Assembly (NCBI GenBank): GCA_005281725.1
Contig: SSBO01000002.1
Span: forward strand, 1,261,266-1,325,265
DNA length: 64,000 nt
Direction of reading: 5' to 3'
DNA from: Wuchereria bancrofti
Lineage: Eukaryota; Nematoda; Chromadorea; Rhabditida; Onchocercidae
Numbering within the stretch: the first letter of the stretch is position 1; every line of letters begins with the position of its first letter. The position numbers and the translations under genes were made by a program. Below the pieces are notes generated by a model. That model was given only the letters and a program-made list of their open reading frames with translations. It did no database searches and was not told where the DNA came from. This document shows positions 46,271-58,400 of the stretch, piece after piece.

Positions 46271-47008
46271 CTAAATTAGTAAACAAATAAAATGATACTT
46301 TATCAAATCCTTAATCATCTACAAATTTTTTTTCCATCGTCTACAAATGAATTACAGCCTCAGTTTAAATAATTCCCACATTTACAGACAATCAACTAGT
46401 CTAAGTCGCTAATTATCAAAAGTCGCATTCATATGTGCAAGAATTACTTACTGTTATTATTGCCATCCATTTGGAACGTCTCAGTTTTCAACAATTTTAA
46501 AAGTCCTAACAGTACAAAAGACTGATACATTGAGTTGAAAGTGCTTTGACGACTTTAATTCACGCATTACAAAGACGCTATGTCATGACGACCAAGGAAA
46601 AATGTAGAATCAACTCAAAATTGAATAACTCAACCAACAAAAGACTGAAGTTTCTTTATATTTTTGAAAAGGAATAATCGTAATCGCAATGTACACAATC
46701 ACGTCATTTCGAAAAAGTATTACGGACATCAGATATACTAATTCTCACTGCTTCTCCATTTAGTGTTACTGAAGTCTTTTGAGGATCACTTTCTCTTCTA
46801 GTTTGAGCTGTTGAACAGACTAAATCTAAAATCAAACTTAACTACAGCTACATTCTTATAAAATAGAAAATAAGTCCGATCAATTTCTATAAAATGAAGG
46901 GGAAAAATGACATGTAGCTAATTTATTATTTCCTTTAAAAAACACTCCACACAATCCCATTCTTGAAAAAATTCTCAATTATTCAAGATGAAAAATGATT
47001 TACCAATA

Positions 47009-47014
47009 TTTATT
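47009..47014 (-). terminator. Possible polyadenylation signal of SMARCAL1 gene
   Basis: AATAAA on the minus strand, about 320 bases after the stop codon. It is the first exact match I noticed, but in AT-rich DNA such matches are common. Confidence 0.3.
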
Positions 47015-47336
47015 CAGCAAAAAGTAAATAAAAATAAACACACAGTCGACAAAATAATGGACATATTTTTTAAGTTATAAAAACATATTGCAAAAAAAAA
47101 AAAATAATAAAAATTTTTAGAAATAAAAAAGAATTCTCGCAATGTGCATAAAAAAATTTCGCACATACATTTCAAGCCTTCCAGAAATACAAAACAGAAA
47201 TGAATATAATGATGTAATTCGGTTGGCAGAGATCAAACAAGACAGATAATCCATTCAACGTTTTTGTCATTGGTAGGAAGCATCACACTACATTACTTCG
47301 AAATATATATAATAAATAGAACAAAGTGAGAAAAAA

Positions 47337-50300
47337 TTACTCTGTAGTGGATCTGATTCGTTTAATCCTTGGAAAGTGATCCTCCAAGCCACCACTTTCA
47401 GGACCTATAGTTGTTTGAACGCTATTCGTGCCCTAAATTATCATTATTAATCAGTTCAACGGTGGCTTACTTTTCAGTTGCAGCACCATTAGTAACATGC
47501 AGAAATATTTTCTGCAAAAACACTTCATTAAAATTTAAAATGTTTCAGTACTAGATGCTGAAAGACATAATATCTACTTATGATTGAAGAAAATATGGTT
47601 TTGGTGACATACACGATAGGTATCGGACGACAAACTGCATGAATGCAAAACATCAAGTTTCTTTTGAATTAGCGGCCACAATATATCATCTGCTGTACCT
47701 TTAGCAATTAAATATTGAACGAAAACTGAATGTTTCTGTCCAAGTCTATGAGCACGATCTTCAGCTTGCTTCAAAGTCTACAAAAGAAAAACTATTTTAA
47801 TGAAGTTAGAAGTTTGCTAACGATAGCATCAAAATTGCATAAATAACTAGTTTGTAAAACTATGGTCGTTTGGAACACCTTACTTTTCAGTTTAAGTTAT
47901 TCTAAGCCTTTCTATTCCAAACTGCAATCGTTGTCTAGTTCTAATTCGTAATTTATACAACATAAGTGTACTAACATAAGTATATTAGAGATGGTCAATA
48001 TTAAGTCTATTTTATATATATTCTTCGATGGTACATAGCAGCGATAAGTTATTTAGAAATAAACAACAAATGCCAATGAATATTATTCCTTCTTTTGATG
48101 CAGTCATTTAAGAAGTTCCATTCTTTCTACAAATGATCCCAACATTTTAATCGTGAAAACGGGGAATTAAAATTAGCGAATATAAAAGGACCAATTTTCA
48201 CATCAAAAATGTGACTAATGCTTGGCAAAAACCTTAGCTGATATTTCCATGATAAGATACTTGCTGAAGACTTAAAATAATCCCTGTAGCCTTAAAACTT
48301 CATTCATTCATTAGCGAATAAGATCGCCTTAGAAACTAGAAAATTCGAATAACTTCACGAATTTGGCAATACAAATCAAAGTTGACAGTATTACTAACAC
48401 CCGGATTCCAATGTAATTCAGCGAATACAACAACCGATGCTGCAGTTAGAGTGACACCGATACCTGCAGCAGTTATTGATAAAACTGCAACCATAACATC
48501 ATCATTTTCCTGAAACAACCGACATTGCTCATCACGTAACCGGCTAACCGTACTACCATCGATTCGTATCGATCGCAACCCCTGTAACAAATATCGCAAA
48601 TATTCCGATTTTTAGTTACATAAATTAATTCTGAAATCACTATTTAATTCCAAGAAAAATGCGCAACCAAATCCCATCTTGCTCATTTCAATAATTCTTC
48701 CTCACCTGCACATTCTAACAAAGAAAAAAATTACGTATTGTTATATTTCGGACACATTAAAGAAATTATCAGTTTAATTATAACCTTTTTGGCCACGTCT
48801 ATTGATATCATATCCAAAACGACTTGATGGTGAGCAAATATTAGCAGTTTCTTTTTTGGTGCACCATCATAAAAATAATGATCAATAATATACCGAGCAA
48901 CACTCTTCGCTTTAGCAATTCCTGTTTCGTAGTAATACTCAACTAGCCGTTGATGCCTTGTATCATTATCCTAGAAATGGAAAACCATCGTGAAGATGTA
49001 TTTAAGTACTACTTGCTTAATGTATTTAAGCTTAATGATAACTTCGGGAAAAACCTTAGCACCACTATAAGCAGCCTTTGCTTCTCGCAATTTGTTAATA
49101 TTTGTATAAATGGAATCATCCGTTAGATTAATAACTTCTCGTTTCTTCATCGGAAGATCATTAAGGACATCATTTTTCAACCTCCTGAAAAAGTTTTCGA
49201 CTGAAACTTCGACGTTTAAAAAAACCACAATATAATACCAAATGAGGCAGCAGAAAGTCTCACCTCAACATGACGGTACCCGTTAAAATTATTGCTAACT
49301 CATCACTATTTGTACAGCCTTTGGCTTCAAAACTGTATTTCCCCTGTTTACCATCACAGTACCGAATTGCAAAGTCGCGGTAGTTTGGGAACATTTTAGA
49401 ATCGATAATACGAATTTGGCTGAATAGTTCAACTGGACGTGAAAGAGCTGGCGTTCCAGTCAGCAAAATAACTCGTAATGCTTTTTTCTGAGTGAATTGA
49501 TAAATGATAAGTAACAAAACATGCTAGAAGAAATAACCAAAGTGCAGTTATGTAAAACAATATCGAAAGTGAATTAGGTAAAAAAAGATAAATGTTTCGT
49601 CCTGAATCCATTTGGAATATTTAAATTAAAAAGCTGAAAAGTCAAATCAGATTCATATCACAAATTTCTGGAAAACTTACTGAAATATTAGTCGCAACTT
49701 TGGTTCTTTGAGCATTACTATCCTTTAGCAGATGTGACTCATCCTTGAAAAATCGCATATTAAGATCGAGGAAAAGTGAAAATATTGAATATTTAAAGAA
49801 GAAAATAAATTCTATTTTAGTGATGCTATTGAGTTTTGAAAAAATCGACTTACAAAAATGATTGCTTTAAAGTCGTATTCAGTAAGATGAGATTGTTTGG
49901 AAACCATTAAATCGTAACTCATAATTACTACCATTTGCTTGGTTTTTTTTAATGGCAAACGATCGCTTCCTTTTTCAATAACGATGATTTCATCAACAGC
50001 GGGTAAAAAACTCTCGAACTGCTATAAGTTTAACAAATTCAACTTTAATTAAACTAATTTCACTGGCCTAACTGATATTTATGTGTAAGTACATAATTCC
50101 CGACTTCGAATGTCAGAAATAAAGACGAATTGCGATTTCGTTATTCAATATAAAACTTCGATCTTTAATTGGCAACAAAGATGCATACATTCAACCAGGA
50201 GAATTTTACAGACGATGGACATATAATAAGCAAAGGCCAATCACATTTAAAATACCGAGCTATACCAAGAGCCTGGATGGATTTGCCGAGACCCATTTCA

Positions 50301-51745
50301 TCAGCTAGAAGCAGTCGGCCTCTTCTCATTACACCATATCTAGAAGACCACTAATTTCATTCTTTTGAATTTCAGTCTTCTCTATCTGAAGTAACTGTAC
50401 AAATTTGAAGCAAACCAATAACATATATTAGGGACATACATTATACCTCGACGCTGGTACGGAAAAAGAGCATCAACCAGTGTTTTTTCAATATGCTTCT
50501 CAAGATTGGGTTCGTTCATGCTAATATTTGATTTACGATAAGTTAACAATGTCTGCAAGAAAAATAAGTTCTTAATAATAATAACTAATAAAGAAATAGA
50601 AAAGAAACAAGTTAACCAAGCTACCTTAATGATATGATCAGAAAATTTTTCGATTTCTAACGAGACATCATCCAATGATTGTAAGGCATTCTCAACTGTA
50701 CAAATATCTTCCAAAGGAAATGACCATGCTCTGATGTCAGGAATGTAAATCTTAGATGGAATTGCTTTTAGAACAGAGAGAACTGAATGACTGAATGGAG
50801 CAAATTGTACCTAAAACAAAAAAAAAGAAGTTATTTTCAACAATACGACGAGAAATATACAAAAGGAATAGTTAAGCAGTGATGGGTAGTTCAAAAAACA
50901 CAGTGTAATTTATTTCCCTTCTCTCTTCTAAACTTACTTTTTTCTTTCAGTTCTTAATTTCTCTTGACGACCGCATTTTATGTGCCTTACGTGTTAAGTG
51001 AGTAATTCCCAGTTTTTTTTTTTTTTTTTAAATAGAAATAAGGATTTTATGAGTTTTTTCTCTTTAAAAACAAATCCAATAAAAAAAGGTTTTTTTTTCT
51101 TTAAATAAAAACAAGAGTTTTATCTAATTATTTCATATGACAGACATTATACTGCCTACTGATAATATAATCTCTGCAAATGAAAGAGAATTGTAAACGC
51201 TGTCAATGACGAATGTAACTAACCTGAAAAGATTTAGTGTCGATAAGCTTAAAAATAACGGTGACAACAGTTTGCTTAAGATGAACAGTTGTAACAACGG
51301 GAGGTCGTTTAATAGGTGACAATGCAGGCAGTGGTTTACGATCCAGTATAGTCTTCAATGGAACAGATGGCGCAGACGTTGATGGTTGTTGCTGCTCAGC
51401 ACGATGTGTCATAGGTTGTGGTGAGTGGTCAGATGCAGCTGCAGGTAGTTTCGATCCACCATGCTCATTTGCTACAGACTGTTGTACAGACCTACTTTCA
51501 TCCCGAACTGTGACAGATACTTTCCTGGATGAATTCAAAGACCACAGTCCTGGTCGTAACATCATCTGTGCTTTCACGGATGCGTCTGAGGTGCCAATGG
51601 TGGAACAATTACTCACTGTATTTATATGTTTCATGTTTTCCGGTTTCTCTTGGCGCTGCTGTCGTAAAGCCATTCGTCGCACAGCTTCTGCCCGATTCCG
51701 TTCAATCCGCTTCAGTTGTTCGGTAGTTAATGAAGAAGTGGCCAT
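47337..51745 (-). CDS. SMARCAL1: SMARCAL1/HARP annealing helicase
   Basis: SNF2-family ATPase that rewinds RPA-coated DNA and remodels stalled replication forks. Exons: 51745-51224, 50810-50625, 50552-50440, 50339-50189, 50021-49854, 49743-49681, 49487-49264, 49184-49055, 48970-48785, 48581-48399, 47777-47613, 47432-47337; 728 aa. Residues 5-23 ([19 protein letters not shown]) match the family's RPA-binding helix. A disordered Ser/Pro/Gln stretch follows, then one HARP domain (about 165-245, [18 protein letters not shown] ...). ATPase motifs: [23 protein letters not shown] (Lys about 293), DESH (about 381-384), [12 protein letters not shown]-terminal lobe: [44 protein letters not shown] (about 646-656), then a short tail. 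The vertebrate protein has two HARP domains; this has one, as in a smaller invertebrate form. Start chosen because it begins the RPA motif and follows an acceptor-like site. Confidence 0.95.
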
Positions 51746-51760
51746 ATCGACTCTAGCAAC

Positions 51761-51767
51761 CTGTAAA
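51761..51767 (-). promoter_or_regulatory. Probable trans-splice (or 5' UTR) acceptor of SMARCAL1 gene
   Basis: TTTACAG lies 15 bases upstream of the ATG, leaving a 15-base leader. In nematodes this arrangement usually marks spliced-leader addition. An upstream cis exon is the alternative, but I see no obvious one. Confidence 0.45.
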
Positions 51768-54700
51768 TCGTACATTATTTATAAGCTTATTTGTAAAGTG
51801 AGTATCTTTGAGTCCGACCTAAATTACAGAACTATTCTCTCATTGCTTCAACTACCATTCCCTCTTGTTTGGAGTTATCTTTATCGTTCTGTAAAAAACT
51901 TTCTGAAAAAAGTGAAAATATTAGTTGACCACGAAAAAAATGGAAGATTTAAATTAGACATTCGTTGCCATAAAATATGGATCCCTGTCAGACCGATCAC
52001 TTTCCTGTGAAAACTGGGCTCGTCGGCTTACATGGCTTCACTTGTCCTAAATCCAAAATTGTATTAACCTATTTCGTTCCGAATGGTCAATCCTACCACT
52101 CCATTTTCACAGTACCACAACTCAACCTGTGAGAACTGGGATCATCAGTATTATGTTCTCGTCCTAAATATTACCACGAATCTCGAACATTGCAACAGAA
52201 TTTCCGTCCAAACATTTTTAGATCAAATGAGTCAATGAATAGCTCACGACTGAACTTCGTTAAAACCTTCCTCTCCCATAAGTGTCCTTAAAACAATCAC
52301 AACCAGCACATCTCACTCAAACCTCCTGAAACTCCGAATGAATGAGCACAAATGAATCAGAACCGATTTACTCTAACGTGGAACACTGAAATTAGTGGGT
52401 CAGAGCAATAACACAAAGTAGTTTTGTCGGTGTTTCTGCCAATCTTTCGAAGAGGAATATCATTGCTGCACACATTAGGAAACATTTCCCATAGTTGCAT
52501 GAATGAAAAAGTATTACAACCGTAAAAAATTTTATTTCGCAAGAATAAAACAAAAAAAAAAAAACGAACGGAGAGTACAGTGAACAACCAATCAGCCAGT
52601 AGATTTGCTTACGTTTGAAATGATAGGAATGAATGAGAAGCAATCACTCCAGAAAACGAATTTCTGAATGTTGCATTCCTGAATTTACCCAGACTAAATA
52701 AATGTACTAACAATTACGGTTGTAATTATTCACTGCCAATGAATTATACGCTAAAGAGAACAAAATCACTACTGTTGCTCTTACTACCTATGACATGGTC
52801 ACTCAGGAGCGAAAAGCCAAACGCCATTATCCTTAGCACCTGAACAGTGGAAGGGGGCACTAGAAGAGGACTGACTTGGAGACAATGGATTAATGACTGA
52901 TTGCAGACTTGACCGGTAAAACAAAAACGAATAGCTATGTCAGTTATAACGATGGTAAAGAAATATTAAAAAATCCATTTCATTAAAAAGTCAAAAAATA
53001 CACCAAATTTTCTGACTTTAGTAGGGAAAACGGTTTGCGCAAAAGTAAATAACATTTTTTTTTTTTTTAAACGATGGCAAATGAAGCAAAACGCGACCAG
53101 AAGAAGCATGACAATAATCTTTTCCGGAAAAAACCATAAAGCAGTAAGGAACAAATCATAAAGTTAAGACAAACCATTACGAACAGTAATGAAAAGGACC
53201 AAAAAATATGGATAGAGGCAATCTTAGATTCAAATTTGAAGGATTAAAACAAAGAAAAGTGAGTAAAAATAAAGAATTAAAATAAATGAACAGCAAGCAA
53301 GCGTAGACGAACGAACTGTGTATGTATAAATAATGATGCGCATAAATGAGCAATAGTCAGGAAGATGTTTTAAAAATGAAAATCGAATTACTGAAGTTAA
53401 AAAGAAATCAACCGATTAAATTCAATTGCCCTATAAGTGCAGTAAATAGTTATGTCGAAATCTACAAAATGCACGGTATGGTACTCACTGTAGATAACAC
53501 AATTAATGTTAATGTACGCAAGCCTGACAGCCATGCATGTAAGTACATCCGGCAAATCCCACGAATTCCAGAAGACTTCTAAAAAGCAATCCTAAATTAA
53601 TCGCCTCAAGACAGTGTACGATAAACACCAGTGCATTTCGCTGTAACCGGAAGTTATTCTTCCGGATAACCAACAATGCATCTCACTCAAAATCATATCA
53701 AAAAAAGTTCGCTATCGTGTTGGCACGTAAAAGTTGCGAACGTTTCCAATTAAAGCATTAGCACGCTACCGTTACCATAACAACTCTTTAATTGCACCAT
53801 CATCCAGACAACAGAACTGATAATAACGGTAATTAAATCTCATACTGATCGTTGCATGAAAGGATACAACCCGACCAATGTTATTACAAAATATTTCCGT
53901 AGCATTTATACTCAGCCTATAACCATTCTTTTTGTATTCAAATGAAAATGAAACTTAAAAAAGTTGTTGCAGTAACGTCAAAAAATTGTAATAAGGCGTG
54001 CTGAATTCCACCCTACATATGCTGCAAAACGAACTTGTCGGTTAAATAAAGAAATAACAAGAGCATTAGAAAACAAAATAACTTTCACTGCACAATAAAT
54101 TGCATGCATATATACATGCAAAAAGCATTAAACGTAAAACACATCGGTAATACTATGATCTCACAGCTTCCAAATGTGCCTGAGAATGAGCATTTCGCTT
54201 GCGTACCATTTACAACCAAATTCTTGCACGCGTTCACCACGTATACCTCACTAGAACAAATGCAGGTAATCCAAAACTTGTGTCTCTTATACTTCCACTG
54301 CTTGAAATTTCATTCTGAATTCAAACTAACTGAAACTCTATATGGTTTACTAGAACCTGTTACGTTCGCAATACTCTAAAGCATAATCAATAAAAACCTT
54401 GCCAATATTTGCTTAAAACGTCATTAAGATTTTGCTTTCGTCACCTGCAAATGTCTCGCGAAAACGGTTGCAAAACGTGAGAAAAAAAGTAGGGAAAAGA
54501 AAAGCACAATTTGGAATATTTTCTAATAAACATGTGGCATCATAAACTATATATATATGTATATATACAGCTTAATCATGACCACGATAAACAAATAGCA
54601 TAACACAATAGCCTCTCCAGATGATTCCATTACACGAAATTTGCAAAGTCTTAATAACATTCCGCTAATATCCAAATTCGAATACCCAAGAAAAAAAAAA

Positions 54701-55486
54701 AAACCGACCAGAATCCGGTTGGAAGCCTTCTGTTATGAACAAGAAGGTTCCGAAAACATTGTGAAAGCTATTACTAATAAAAAAATAAAAGAAAAAACCT
54801 TAAAATAAAAGAGAAAAATGTAACTGATAAGGCGAACAAGCTTTTTTTTTGTGCATTTCTATTATAACTAATGTAGTACTAATATATAGATACATGTTCA
54901 AACAGCCGAATTGGTATAAAAAACAAAAAATAAACAGCTCAAACCTTAAAAATGAATAAATGCAAGAAATTTATCAAAAAGGATGGGAAAAAACAGAATA
55001 GAATAGAATGAAACGATAAGAAGTGCCGAAGTTCTCCTTCGATTAATAAAATAAAAGTAACTCTCACAACTAGTTGCAATGCATATTCTCCTTCTTTGGA
55101 CGACTACCAAGTAATCTGGTGGGATATATTTTTCCTAAACACTTGCTAAGGAATACTACTAGAACATGAAGCACTATAATAACAATGCCATAATTCATGG
55201 CAAATAACAATGAATGTTGCAAACAAAACGAAAGGATTGTTCATCGCCTGGAAATAGCTGCATTTATACTGTCCACTGATAGTTCTTTCTTGGCTGCTGT
55301 AGCCGGCTGAAATAAGTTTATGAAGAGATTCTCTGACGACAATGGTATAACAATCGGTAATAATTGCATGTGTGATGCATTTAATCACCAATGATTAAAG
55401 TATTTCTAAATAACAAAATTGCTTAAATCAATTCAAGCTATAAACTTAATCTAGAATAATTGAGAAATCGAAAAGAATAAGAGGTG
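51768..55486. other. Gap between SMARCAL1 and LARP1 genes
   Basis: Holds the SMARCAL1 promoter and the LARP1 3' UTR. The part at 51.8-54.4 kb is GC-richer than the deserts and carries a diverged pair of about 49-base repeats at 52004-52052 and 52126-52170 (listed separately). Two + strand ATG frames (53346-53582, 78 aa; 54104-54379, 91 aa) have fairly normal composition but no splice or family support, and I do not call them genes. The hairpin CCGGAAG/CTTCCGG lies at 53647-53665. Confidence 0.45.
52004..52170. repeat. Diverged direct repeat pair upstream of SMARCAL1
   Basis: Copy 1 at 52004-52052 and copy 2 at 52126-52170 share the framework CCTGTGA(A/G)AACTGGG, then a TC(G/A)TC(G/A) core, and end with GTCCTAAAT. 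They are 122 bases apart and copy 2 has a 4-base deletion. They lie 260-425 bases before the SMARCAL1 start codon. Confidence 0.6.
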
Positions 55487-58400
55487 TCAAGAAATACTGA
55501 CATCAAATTTGAAATCATCCAAATTCTTGTATTCTGCTAGCTTCTTTTTGAGGAATGGATGAACTTCTAAGCGCCTCGAGTGCTTGTAAAATTTTAGAAA
55601 AGCCCAAAACTTTTCCAACCCGTACAGTTCGCCTCGTTTAACATCGTTCATTGTTTCCTCTTGGAAATCTAAGTACACGTTTGGCCTGAATTTACGTTCC
55701 AGACCAAAATTGTAGAATCTAAAGAGGCATTCTAGCCCGTACCTGCAAAAAGAATAACATTGTCATCTGTAGAAAATCACCAATTCCACATTCCTAAATT
55801 AATAAAAATTAAAAAAATCCCTTAATAAATTGCCGCAACAGAAAAATGAACCTGTAACCCGCTTCCGCATCTTCAAGGGCTAAATGTCTAAATTCTTGAT
55901 ACATTTTCCGGTTGAAATGGTCTCGCAAGAAGAAAGATAAGAAACGGAAATAAGTATTCATCTCAGTTGTGCCATAACCCAAATGTTCTCTCTGCTGTAG
56001 ACATGATATTCTCCATTTCGTGTATATCTGTATTTACAATTACGCTGTTTCATAACCATGTTTGAGTAAATGGACATAATTCAAATGAATTTGGCTAATT
56101 AATCGATTTACCAAAACTGCTCGATTATTTACTGCAGTGCATCTCCTGCACAACAACTGCGTTAGTATGACGCGACTATGCACCATCAATCTCCTGAAGT
56201 AGGCGGCTTAGGATATCGACCTCTTCATCGAATCGTCAGTTAAACTCTCTGCTGGTTCAGGTTAATCATCAACGCTAACACTCGATGTTACATTTTTGTT
56301 TGTATAAATATCTTTTAGAGAATTAGAGAACACTTTCTGACCACTACCATTCCATTTCTCTAGGAGACCGTCAAGTAATTAAAGTGTTTTTACAGCAGTT
56401 GGTATTCAATTTAATTCTTAAAACTAAGGATAACACATAAAAGTTCTCACAGAAAACACCAACCTGTTCTTGGAAGCCATTCTCTTGTAACAAGCTGAAG
56501 GAGACGTGCATTGAAGGGCCAGGTGCCGCTTGGTTACTCGTTGATTCAACCGAGTCGCTGAAACTATTTATATCAAAAATCTTGCAGGTAAATATGCAAA
56601 TATTACATGATAATCAGTAGACTTACGCATTAACAGAGGATGTCCTCGAACGAGTGCCAAAGACCCAACCAACGGGCATTTCAACAGGTGGATTTTCGCT
56701 ATGACGAGTTTTATATTTTCTTGGCTGAGAAGAATCTGGAACGGCACTCTCCTTCACTGGATAAAAGCGTGGCGTTAACAGACCACATTCCGTTTCTCGT
56801 TTTGCCAGTGGACTTTTTGTCTGAAACATCTTGCTATATATATGCATGAATACCAAATGCACAGAAATAAATTCTTCTACGCGTATCGAAATAAATGCAA
56901 GTACAGGAAAAAGGAACGTACATCTAGCTGAATGCTGAGACAGACTGCACTGAAAACACAGGACGACCCTTCTATTCTAATCTCTCCACGAAAGGAATTT
57001 TAATCGAGTACAACACAGATAAAACTCAAAACAAATATCAAAATTCGTACCGATGATGCAGCGTTTGCTGCAGCTCTTTCACGAGCCTTTTGTGCCCAAA
57101 CTGAAGAAATTTCCGGGACAGTATTTGAAGTTGGAGACACTTTCTGCAGTGGTTCTGGCGCACACTTTTGAAGGGTGCTATTCTCCCCTTTCAGCTGCTT
57201 GAATCCTTCTTCGGGAACAGTATCAACCTTATTAATATGAGTCTGAAAATGCCACTGGGTCGATGTGTGGAAATATAGAAATACATACTCTTCCAAATTA
57301 CAAAAAAAAAAGTGATGAAAAGTTAATTACCTTACGAGTTGTTTCTTTACGATTCCATAACTCATTTTCGTATCGCCTAAGACCATATTCCATTTCTTCC
57401 GTCAAATTTTGATTTACTTTGGAAGATGCTGAATCACCAGTACGATCAAACTGTCTTTTACTCGATGGCGCTGGTGTTACAATGATCAGTTTTTTGATAT
57501 TTGCATCGCTTATATCTTCTGATGAATCATCCGACACTGCACTAAAGGAGTGACTTTTTTTGTGAGGAAATCATAGCTTAACGTTCTTAGCCGACATTAA
57601 AACGCATATTATTGATATTACCCAGTTAAGATTAATTAGCGTACACAGGAAATAAGAAGGAAACAAAATTTGCAAAACTTACACCCTATTAACTGTTCTC
57701 CTTTCCCGACGTGGTGGATCTGGTACTGCAAAAAAATCGTCATCATTTTGCATGTCCGTTTCTGGAACAAATCGTGTAGGTGGCGATGAAACAGAATGTG
57801 ATGCTCCTTTGCCAACAGTGTTACCAAAAGCCTTACTTTTCCTTTGCTTCCGACTTTTGACCTACAATTTTAATGTGCAAACATAACCAATTATTATAAT
57901 CACAACTAACCGCACAAAACATTTATGCACAAATAACAAACCTCTTGCCAATCTTCTACTTCAGACTCTTTCGTTAGTTCCCTGTTTCGCTCCATCATCT
58001 CATTATTGCTCTTCGCACTACCATTATTTCCATATGTGTATGACGATAGCCTACATGAGACGTCTTCCGTTTTGTCATGCTTACTGTCTTTTGCTAAATT
58101 TGAAATCGTCTCATCTGTAATTAGTGCGGAATAACTGCCAGTAGTCACTTGTTTGGTAGTGTCATTATTGCTGCGTCCTTCACAATCCCGCTTTTCAGCT
58201 TCAAGTGATTCCAAAGAAACAGACGGCTGCAACTCAGCTTGCACTAAAACATTAGAATCCATAGCTTCAGGTGCCAGTGGCTCTGTCGTCATCACCTGCG
58301 AAACCACCGAAGATGCAATATTTGTCATCTTTATGGTCGTTTCAGCTTCCGGACGAACAGCACTGCTACTCGATTCCGTGGTTTGCAATAGAGCCGGCGA

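Larger units (their letters stand above)
33018..47336. other. AT-rich gene desert
   Basis: About 14 kb. The first 600 bases are upstream of paralogue B and somewhat GC-richer, so they probably hold its promoter. The rest is A/T-rich with hairpins and simple repeats listed separately. Open frames of 60-93 codons here start mainly at non-ATG codons and have the Phe/Leu/Ile/Tyr bias expected from AT-rich DNA. GC-richer spots at 39.17-39.37 and 44.45-44.58 kb give no coherent exon. Confidence 0.55.

Noticed and set aside
48336..48400. SMARCAL1 frame continuing as [10 protein letters not shown]
   Set aside because: This is intron read-through; splicing at GGT|GTTAGT gives [11 protein letters not shown] as the family requires.
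50382..50447. SMARCAL1 exon 3 ending at CGAG|GTATAA
   Set aside because: No following acceptor keeps the frame; the donor seven bases on (AT|GTATGT) yields [14 protein letters not shown], matching the family.
51746..51775. SMARCAL1 start at the upstream in-frame ATG (MYDLQVARVD)
   Set aside because: It lies in front of a TTTACAG acceptor, so this ATG is probably removed; the RPA motif begins right after the next ATG.
53346..53582. 78-codon plus-strand gene
   Set aside because: It has an ATG and reasonable composition but no family similarity, splice context or regulatory signal. It probably lies in LARP1/SMARCAL1 flanking DNA.
54104..54379. 91-codon plus-strand gene
   Set aside because: Open by length only; it contains a donor-like site in mid-frame and I recognise no domain.
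55146..55391. 81-codon minus-strand gene downstream of LARP1
   Set aside because: Non-ATG start and located where the LARP1 3' UTR should be.
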